Assembly: GCA_030005635.1 (NCBI GenBank)
Contig: JARUHP010000031.1
Coordinates: 1 to 38,909, forward strand
DNA: 38,909 nt
Reading direction: 5' to 3'
Source of the DNA: Deltaproteobacteria bacterium IMCC39146
Lineage (GTDB): Bacteria; Desulfobacterota; Desulfuromonadia; Desulfuromonadales; BM103
The translations under genes were made by a program, and so were the position numbers. Below, piece by piece: positions 33,773 through 38,909 of this stretch (position 1 is the stretch's first letter; every line of letters starts with the position of its first letter). The notes below the pieces were generated by a model, which was not told the DNA's origin, did not search any database, and worked only from the letters and a program-made list of their open reading frames with translations.

Positions 33773-35047
33773 TTAGTCCTGATCAGTCTTGACCAGTTTA
33801 AACTTCTGGACGATCTGCAGCATTGCTTCAGACATAGTGGAGAGGTTCTTTGCCGACTGGGCCAGTTCTTCCATTGAGGCCGACTGCTCCTGGGTTGCGG
33901 CTGAGACCTGTTCGGTTGCCGCTGCGTTGTCAGAGACGACCTTGTCGATCTCTTCAATGGCCCGGGTAATGCGCTCGGCGCTGGCAATCTGTTGGTCAGC
34001 CAGTTCGGAGATGCTGCTAGCTTTGGCACGCGTTCCTTCAGCGTTTTCGGTAATCGCAGAAAAGGCCTCGTTGGTCCTGTCTACAGCCTCGCGGCCGCTC
34101 TCCATCTCTTCGACAACCTGGGACATGGAGGCTTGAACCTGCTGACCTTCGGCACGAATGCCTTCGACCAGGCTGGTGATTTCATCGGCAGAGATGGTGG
34201 TTGAGTCGGCCAGTTTGCGAATTTCTTCGGCGACGACGGCAAATCCTCGCCCGTACTCTCCGGCCCGGGCCGCTTCGATTGTCGCGTTAAGCGCCAGCAG
34301 GTTGGTCTTCTGAGCGACTCCGTTGATCACCTCAACAAACTTGTTGATGCGTTGCAGTTGGCCGATAAAATTGAACATTTGCTGGCTGCTGCTTTTCGCC
34401 TCGGCCATAACCTGGCGAATGTTGGAGAGGCTGGCTCCGGCAAGGCTTCTGCCGTCCTTTGCCGTGTCCACCGTTTTATTGGCCGATTCGGCAACGGTCT
34501 TTGCCGCCGAGGCGACCAGGTTGATCGACATGGCCACTTCCTTGAAGAGGCGATTTGATTCTTCAACCATTTCCGCCTGAGTCTCGGCACCTTTGCTGAT
34601 CTGGTCAACGGTGCCGGCGACTTCCTGCGAAGACGCATACATTTCCTGGGAGGTTCCTGAGAGGTTTTGCGCCGAACCGGCGACCTTGAAAGCGATGTTG
34701 CGGATATCTCCGACCAGGCCGCGCAAACTCTCCTGAATGTAGTTCATGGAGTTGGCCAGGTCACTGGTCTCATCAGGAAAATTCGCCTCTTTCAACACGA
34801 TATCTTCCGACAGGTCACATTGGCTGATCCTGTCTCCCGCTGAAGTCAGGCAGCGAATATTTTTAGTGAACGCGCGAGAGAAGAGCGCCCCGATAATCAG
34901 GCCAACAACCAGGGCACAGACGATAGTGAAGAATTGTTGAAACTCTGGAATAATTTTCAGGTAGGGCACCGCCAGGTTGACGACGACTCCTGAAACCACC
35001 ACAACCAGGAAGCCGATGATGAATTTATAACTGATTTCGACACGCAT
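33773..35047 (-). CDS. Methyl-accepting chemotaxis protein with minimal periplasmic part
   Basis: 424 aa. Two membrane helices lie close together ([19 protein letters not shown] and [18 protein letters not shown]) with only about 15 residues between them, so there is no periplasmic ligand-binding domain. A HAMP-like segment follows ([21 protein letters not shown]), then a long coiled-coil signalling domain. The hairpin tip is [39 protein letters not shown], the CheA/CheW contact. A methylation-type site is near [12 protein letters not shown]. No C-terminal CheR-tether pentapeptide. It may sense a membrane or cytoplasmic state. AAGGAGTGGAATC precedes ATG. Confidence 0.93.
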   Translation of the reverse strand: MRVEISYKFIIGFLVVVVSGVVVNLAVPYLKIIPEFQQFFTIVCALVVGLIIGALFSRAFTKNIRCLTSAGDRISQCDLSEDIVLKEANFPDETSDLANSMNYIQESLRGLVGDIRNIAFKVAGSAQNLSGTSQEMYASSQEVAGTVDQISKGAETQAEMVEESNRLFKEVAMSINLVASAAKTVAESANKTVDTAKDGRSLAGASLSNIRQVMAEAKSSSQQMFNFIGQLQRINKFVEVINGVAQKTNLLALNATIEAARAGEYGRGFAVVAEEIRKLADSTTISADEITSLVEGIRAEGQQVQASMSQVVEEMESGREAVDRTNEAFSAITENAEGTRAKASSISELADQQIASAERITRAIEEIDKVVSDNAAATEQVSAATQEQSASMEELAQSAKNLSTMSEAMLQIVQKFKLVKTDQD

Positions 35048-35104
35048 GATTCCACTCCTTACCGGGCAGTATTCAGTGGAGGCCAGGATTTTTGACCCGG
35101 CCTT

Positions 35105-35971
35105 CTAAATGCCAGCAACTGTGACAGGCTCAGCCGTACGGCGATAGACCCGTTCCACAGGAAATTCTGATTGATAGTAGCGGCGGATATCGCCGGTCAT
35201 GGTTTCAGAGCGGCCCAGAACCAGAGCCCCATATTCGGGCAGGGTCGCAGCAAAACGAGACAGGATTCGTTCCTGCTCCTCTCGCGTAAAATAGATCATC
35301 ACGTTACGGCAGAGAATCAGGTCTGCCGGCGGATAATTACTTGCGGTCATGATGTTGTGTTGGCGAAACGCCACTTGGTTACGGATACGTTCAATAACCT
35401 GGTAGTGATCCTTCTCGCCAAGAAAATATTTATCGAGGACTTCTGGCGGCACCTCTTTCAGACGCAACACCTCATAGTTTCCAAAGCGAGCCGTGTCCAG
35501 AACCGGTTCACTGACGTCGGTCGCCAGGATGTTGATCTTCAAGTCTGCGGCGTTCATGTCATCGACTAACAGGGCCAGGGAGTAGGGCTCTTCACCGGAA
35601 GCACATCCGGCGCTCCAAAGCGTCAACTCGGTTCGCCCCACTGCTCGCGCCCGGCGGCAGAGGTCCGGTAGAATTTTCTGTTCGAGAATCCGGTAGGTGT
35701 CGGGATTACGAAAAAACTGCGAGACATGGATGGAGATGGTTGCCAGCAAGGTGTCAAGCTCGTCGCGATCCATCTCCAGGCGCTTCAGGTACGAAGCAAT
35801 GTCCGCGACTTTGCAGCTCCGCAGCCGTTTGGCGATGCGCCGGCGAATACAACGGTCCTTGTATTGGGCGAGATCAAACTGGCGTCGGTCACGCAGGAGT
35901 TGGGTAATCGCCGAAAGCTCGTCGTCGGTGAGGTCGTCTCCCGTCCATATGTGGGCAGTTGGGTCGTTCAT
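35105..35971 (-). CDS. cheR: Chemoreceptor methyltransferase CheR
   Basis: 288 aa. It methylates receptor Glu residues using S-adenosylmethionine. The N-terminal helical domain (DLAQYKDRCIRRRIAKRL) and the SAM-binding core LTLWSAGCASGEEPYSLALL and INILATDVSE are clear, with ISIHVSQFFRNPDTY and DLILCRNVMIYFTREEQ downstream. No TPR tail. The ribosome site is weak. thiL ends 16 bp upstream, so cheR may depend on read-through. There is no cheB in the cluster to reverse the reaction. Confidence 0.95.
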   Translation of the reverse strand: MNDPTAHIWTGDDLTDDELSAITQLLRDRRQFDLAQYKDRCIRRRIAKRLRSCKVADIASYLKRLEMDRDELDTLLATISIHVSQFFRNPDTYRILEQKILPDLCRRARAVGRTELTLWSAGCASGEEPYSLALLVDDMNAADLKINILATDVSEPVLDTARFGNYEVLRLKEVPPEVLDKYFLGEKDHYQVIERIRNQVAFRQHNIMTASNYPPADLILCRNVMIYFTREEQERILSRFAATLPEYGALVLGRSETMTGDIRRYYQSEFPVERVYRRTAEPVTVAGI

Positions 35972-35987
35972 ATTACATCAAACATCT

Positions 35988-36980
35988 TCAAGTCCGACAA
36001 AAATGGTCATATCCCCTGACAAGGATGGGTCGCACTTCTCCCGTCTTGTCCTTGAGCGAAAGAACCCCGGAGCCCTTGCTGATGCTGCCGATTGTAGTTA
36101 TCGGCAACTGCCTGGCGGTACAAAGCGCCCTCACTGAAGGCGCTTTATCTGGGGCTACGGTAAAGAGCAGTTCGTAATCTTCGCCTCCATAGAGTGCAAG
36201 ATCAAATAAGGCAGGGGTTTTGCCAAGATGAACCTGAAACTCTTCCGATAAGGGCAGTTCAGCTGCTTCGATCAGTCCATCTACCTGAGATGCTTGCAGG
36301 ATATGCTCCAAGTCACCCGCCAGACCATCGGAAACGTCGATCATGGCGCTGGCAAAATGATTTTCGCCGAGCAGCCGCCCCAGTTCAACCTGGGCTACAG
36401 GTTGATGGTGACGTTTCAATAAGTTTGTGTGTGCTTGTTTGTCTTCCTCGATCAATCGCAGGGCAAGGGCACTGTCACCAAGGGTGCCGGAGACCATGAT
36501 CAGGTCACCCGGCTGCGCGCCATCACGGCAGACCGCCTGGTGCCTGGGGGCGCTCCCTTCAACGGTCACCGAGATCATCCATGGTCCGGGGCTTCTGCAC
36601 GTATCTCCACCGACCAGGGAGACACCGTATTTCGCTGTTTCGTCGAGGACGCCACGTAAAAAAGCATCGATGTCGCTGATCTCCGCCTCATCAGGACATG
36701 CCAGTCCCAGGTAGAGATAGCGAGGAGATCCGCCCATGGCTGCAATATCACTGAGGTTTACGGCAACAGCCTTGTGGCCAAGAGCTTCACAGCCCGTCCA
36801 GTCGTGACGAAAGTGAACGCCTTCGATCAACAGGTCCGTCGAAGTCAAGAGCTGATGCCCCTCCGGAAGGTTGAGTACTGCAGCATCGTCACCGATGCCA
36901 CGATGCACCCCTTCGCCCTTGCCGGCTTGCTCGCGGATGCGGTCGATCAGTTTAAATTCACCCAGCGCTTTCAGTTTCAA
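35988..36980 (-). CDS. thiL: Thiamine-monophosphate kinase
   Basis: 330 aa. It phosphorylates thiamine monophosphate to thiamine diphosphate. Signatures: GIGDDAAVL, STDLLIEGVHFRHDW, HKAVAVNLSDIAAMGGSP, VGGDTCRS, MIDVSDGLAGDL, ALYGGEDYELLFTV and a terminal RGYDHF. The start is TTG at 36980; the family start MKLxxLGEF fits exactly there and no ATG lies upstream in frame. The ribosome site is poor, which may keep expression low. The final 40 bases contain the 14-mer TGACAAGGATGGGT (plus strand 36017-36030) also found tandemly near 19600. Confidence 0.95.
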   Translation of the reverse strand: MKLKALGEFKLIDRIREQAGKGEGVHRGIGDDAAVLNLPEGHQLLTSTDLLIEGVHFRHDWTGCEALGHKAVAVNLSDIAAMGGSPRYLYLGLACPDEAEISDIDAFLRGVLDETAKYGVSLVGGDTCRSPGPWMISVTVEGSAPRHQAVCRDGAQPGDLIMVSGTLGDSALALRLIEEDKQAHTNLLKRHHQPVAQVELGRLLGENHFASAMIDVSDGLAGDLEHILQASQVDGLIEAAELPLSEEFQVHLGKTPALFDLALYGGEDYELLFTVAPDKAPSVRALCTARQLPITTIGSISKGSGVLSLKDKTGEVRPILVRGYDHFCRT

Positions 36981-37040
36981 AGGTTTTCGTCCCTGCTTCC
37001 TGAACTTAAGAGAGTAAAAAGCATTGTCATGCGAGAGCTT

Positions 37041-37823
37041 TTATCTGTCAAGCAAACTCCCCTGCACCTTCCAGGTGAACTCACTTTGCTGCCACTTTTG
37101 TGGGTCCCGATTATAGCGGCGCTCAAGAAAACTTTTTTGACCTTCTGCACCGGTCATAAAAAGTGTCGAGCAGCGCGTACCGTAGCTTGGCATGGTTATG
37201 AAAAGGGCTGAAAGGGCACGCTCCCACTCAAGCGGGATAGCTGTGTTGGGAAGCGCGGTGTCTGGTGCCCGGGTGGTGTCGGCCAGCAAAGCAAAGGCCG
37301 CATCGTAATCGAAGGACGGTCTTTTGAGCAGACGTTCAAGAGCTTCTTTGCCTCGCACGACTTTCGGCCAGGGGGTGTCGAGCAGGTGGTTGCTTAAGCC
37401 ATAGATTCCCGGCTTCAGTCGTTTGCTTCTGGCGTTGCGGTTCGTTGCGTACCAGAGCTCGTTGCCATCTCCCAGTAACAGGTTGAAGCCGGCATACTCA
37501 GCCTTTGTCGCCTGAATACCGGTCAGAAAGTCTGCAGGCGACAGGTCACTCTGCAGATAATCTCGTACCAGCCACCCCCTTGACCTGAGGTGAGGAACCT
37601 TGTCTCTGACCCCTTCACGGATATTGGTTACAGTCGCCCAACGCCGATTCCTGACGCCGAACCAGGCTCCCCCGGAGACAAGGTCCCGGCCGGCGATCAT
37701 TTCCGGAGGCTCCTGCCAGTAATCGGCAGCCTCGGAAGGCCGGTTGTAGAATTCATCACGATTGGCGAGAACCAGTAAGGGGATCGATTCTTCAGGACGA
37801 TGGGCAACAAGAATCAGGCACAT
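37041..37823 (-). CDS. NRDE (TANGO2-like) family protein
   Basis: 260 aa from ATG 37823. The N-terminus MCLILVAHRPEESIPLLVLANRDEFYNRP carries the invariant Cys2 and the NRDE motif (residues 21-24), typical of Ntn-hydrolase-like NRDE/TANGO2 proteins. GRDLVSGGAWFGVRNRRWATVTNIRE and GIYGLSNHLLDTPWPKV are the other family blocks. The eukaryotic homologue has been linked to heme and lipid handling, but bacterial function is open. The internal ATG is preferred over a codon at 37841 because family members begin with Met-Cys and GAGGCTACCAAT precedes it. Confidence 0.9.
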   Translation of the reverse strand: MCLILVAHRPEESIPLLVLANRDEFYNRPSEAADYWQEPPEMIAGRDLVSGGAWFGVRNRRWATVTNIREGVRDKVPHLRSRGWLVRDYLQSDLSPADFLTGIQATKAEYAGFNLLLGDGNELWYATNRNARSKRLKPGIYGLSNHLLDTPWPKVVRGKEALERLLKRPSFDYDAAFALLADTTRAPDTALPNTAIPLEWERALSALFITMPSYGTRCSTLFMTGAEGQKSFLERRYNRDPQKWQQSEFTWKVQGSLLDR

Positions 37824-38028
37824 ATTGGTAGCCTCTTTCATCTGGACACAAATACACTAATTCTTGCAGAATTGTCAGGTTAAAACAATCAGGATTCTAA
37901 TTTAGGGGAGGGTTTTAAGACAGTTCTACGTTAAAAATCGCATAAACGTATCGCTATGCCTAAAGCTGGACGTTTCCACTAATCGGTCAGCTAAAATATA
38001 GAAGTAGAGTTTCTGGTGGCTCCTCACC
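37824..38028. other. AT-rich spacer, nothing recognised
   Basis: 205 bp with no coding frame, hairpin with T-tract or clear promoter that I would defend. A frame-shifted reading of the neighbouring zinc-ribbon gene extends into it but has no ribosome site. Confidence 0.4.
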
Positions 38029-38223
38029 TTATCCTGATGACAAGAGTAAACCTCTGTCGCCTTGGTAGGAAACCTTTGGTACCGATAACATGGAAACTTC
38101 ATGGTTGGTTCTTGACCAGACAGCACCACAGAGTCGGCATTCCTTGACAATACCACTGGCGCGCCATTCGTGATGCGTTTCAAGAACCAGATGATTTCTA
38201 TCTTGACAGATTGGACATCGCAT
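38029..38223 (-). CDS. Mini zinc-ribbon protein A (64 aa)
   Basis: The product MRCPICQDRNHLVLETHHEW... has two knuckles, CPIC (3-6) and CRLCG (about residue 30), with His residues between, a four-Cys zinc-ribbon pattern. The tail is polar and unremarkable. ATGGAGACTCATC precedes ATG, and a perfect 11-bp hairpin lies just upstream (38242-38269). It resembles in build, though not in detailed sequence, the 57-aa protein encoded at 38386-38559. Function unknown; candidates are RNA or DNA binding or a metal reserve. Confidence 0.65.
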   Translation of the reverse strand: MRCPICQDRNHLVLETHHEWRASGIVKECRLCGAVWSRTNHEVSMLSVPKVSYQGDRGLLLSSG

Positions 38224-38241
38224 GATGAGTCTCCATTCCCG

Positions 38242-38269
38242 CCAGCAGCTTTAAATCAAAAGCTGCTGG
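38242..38269 (-). other. Perfect 11-bp hairpin in the leader of zinc-ribbon gene A
   Basis: CCAGCAGCTTT (38242-38252) and AAAGCTGCTGG (38259-38269) with a 6-nt loop. It ends 19 bp before the ATG of the 64-aa gene and has no T-tract, so a leader structure is more likely than a terminator; it also lies past the end of the 57-aa gene. The remaining stretch 38270-38385 shows nothing else. Confidence 0.5.
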
Positions 38270-38385
38270 GGATACAGAAACGGGAGACAATGTCATTCAA
38301 GGACCAGGGGAGGAGGGTGGATTGACGATGATCGTTGATTCCCGTTCTTATTGGCTACGACACGCCATTAACAGTCACGTCAGAG

Positions 38386-38559
38386 CTATCCGACTGAAAC
38401 GGTAAAGGGCTTGGCGGGGCCATGAACTGTCTCAAGGGTTGCCCCTTTCATCGTCAACAGGGCTCCGCACTCCGTGCACTCAAGCAGGTCAGCACTGAAT
38501 CCATCAGAGTGCAGGTCAATTTCCAGATGGTCATGATGATCACAGTATGGACAGTTCAT
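38386..38559 (-). CDS. Mini zinc-ribbon protein B (57 aa)
   Basis: A short gene easily missed by length cut-offs. It encodes 57 aa beginning MNCPYCDHHDHLEIDL, with CPYC (residues 3-6) and CTECG (28-32) as the two knuckles of a zinc ribbon. A His/Asp-rich stretch (DHHDH, 7-11) follows the first knuckle. The tail ends GPAKPFTVSVG. Support for being real: CTGGAGGCTTTGAAA before ATG, a good promoter at 38592-38619, and matched Cys pairs. It is of the same plan as the 64-aa neighbour on the same strand, 162 bp downstream. Confidence 0.72.
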   Translation of the reverse strand: MNCPYCDHHDHLEIDLHSDGFSADLLECTECGALLTMKGATLETVHGPAKPFTVSVG

Positions 38560-38591
38560 TTTCAAAGCCTCCAGGTAGTTAAATTTCTCTA

Positions 38592-38619
38592 AATATACCT
38601 TATTTCAAAACCATGTAAA
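38592..38619 (-). promoter_or_regulatory. Promoter for zinc-ribbon gene B
   Basis: On the minus strand, -35 TTTACA (38614-38619), 16-bp spacer and -10 TATATT (38592-38597), both five of six matches to sigma-70 consensus. It lies 33 bp before the ATG. Confidence 0.5.
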
Positions 38620-38701
38620 GTAATTTATACTATTTTTAGTAGAACGCTGTTGTGAAACTCATTTGTGTATACGCTTTAAGTAGTTAAGCTATAACATTTT
38701 T

Positions 38702-38896
38702 ATGCGCAGGCTTGAGTATCTTCAACAACTTGGTCTTGTTAATGGCTTGCGAAATAAAGCCGGACATATGGCGTATTCATATTGTTGTCAACAAATAGAA
38801 CTGTCCGGTTTGTTAGCAAATGAATTGTCCGGTTTCCCTCACGATCAGGTAGGGAAAGAAACGGACGCGACGGTTATTGATTTTCAGCGGTTTTAA
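38702..38896 (+). CDS. Uncertain 64-aa ORF
   Basis: Begins MRRLEYLQQLGLVNGLRNKAGHM and ends DATVIDFQRF. No family recognised and no Shine-Dalgarno ahead of the ATG. It has an internal in-frame duplication: GAACTGTCCGGTTT (38798-38811) and GAATTGTCCGGTTT (38822-38835) give IELSGLLANELSG. The upstream ~60 bp are AT-rich and promoter-like. It may be a small gene, a decayed fragment or chance. Confidence 0.3.
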   Translation: MRRLEYLQQLGLVNGLRNKAGHMAYSYCCQQIELSGLLANELSGFPHDQVGKETDATVIDFQRF

Positions 38897-38909
38897 TGCA
38901 TTCAAGTAT

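Noticed and set aside
1-38909. CRISPR array, IS element or prophage
   Set aside because: No regularly spaced direct repeats of 24-40 bp, no transposase or phage protein in any frame.

Overview
The window is a 38.9-kb piece of bacterial chromosome, densely packed with mostly single-copy housekeeping genes. No prophage, insertion sequence, CRISPR array or rRNA operon is visible. The gene mix suggests a Desulfuromonadales (Geobacter/Desulfuromonas-like) organism: an exported CxxCH cytochrome beside a rubrerythrin-like ferritin, a PilZ protein, a CheC/CheD-type chemosensory cluster, an ApbE/NusG_II/Gx cassette, and frequent TTG/GTG starts with strong GGAGG sites. The taxonomic call is an inference from family content, not from a marker gene.

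Layout. 1-1.3 kb: AT-richer flank with the 5' end of a lipoprotein gene running off the left edge, and tRNA-Asn(GTT) with its own terminator. 1.3-4.9 kb (minus): cytochrome, ferritin, PilZ, glycosyltransferase and miaA. 5.0-6.4 kb (plus): pcnB. 6.4-12.8 kb (minus): P-type ATPase followed by the MoxR-DUF58-transglutaminase cassette. 13.0-14.4 kb (plus): folK, a YHS-like membrane protein and transaldolase. 14.7-18.1 kb (minus): dapF, HAD nucleotidase, nfo, dtd and yjgA, mostly overlapping. 18.2-19.6 kb (plus): tautomerase-like protein, a 74-aa unknown and a metallo-beta-lactamase-fold hydrolase. 19.7-24.0 kb (minus): DUF445, malonyl-CoA decarboxylase and a DUF815 ATPase. 24.0-24.9 kb (plus): hslO. 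24.9-28.7 kb (minus): rimO, apbE, NusG_II protein, Gx membrane protein and an exported OmpA-like protein. 28.8-37.8 kb (minus): NRDE protein, thiL, cheR, MCP, cheW, cheY, cheA, cheC, cheD and a LolA-like protein. 37.8-38.9 kb: AT-rich flank with two mini zinc-ribbon genes (57 and 64 aa) and one uncertain ORF.

The most interesting signals are not classical genes. Two intergenic elements (17117-17270 and 22231-22295) share the same design: 9-bp units of type CACGAAGNN or CACAGAGNN placed as inverted arms. A third structured insert splits cheY from cheA. A perfect 14-bp tandem repeat begins on the stop codon of the hydrolase gene and recurs once in the 3' end of thiL. Among protein systems, the apbE/NusG_II/Gx/OmpA-like operon is the best candidate for an envelope redox or flavinylation module. 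The chemosensory cluster is unusual in lacking cheB and in having a receptor with almost no periplasmic part.
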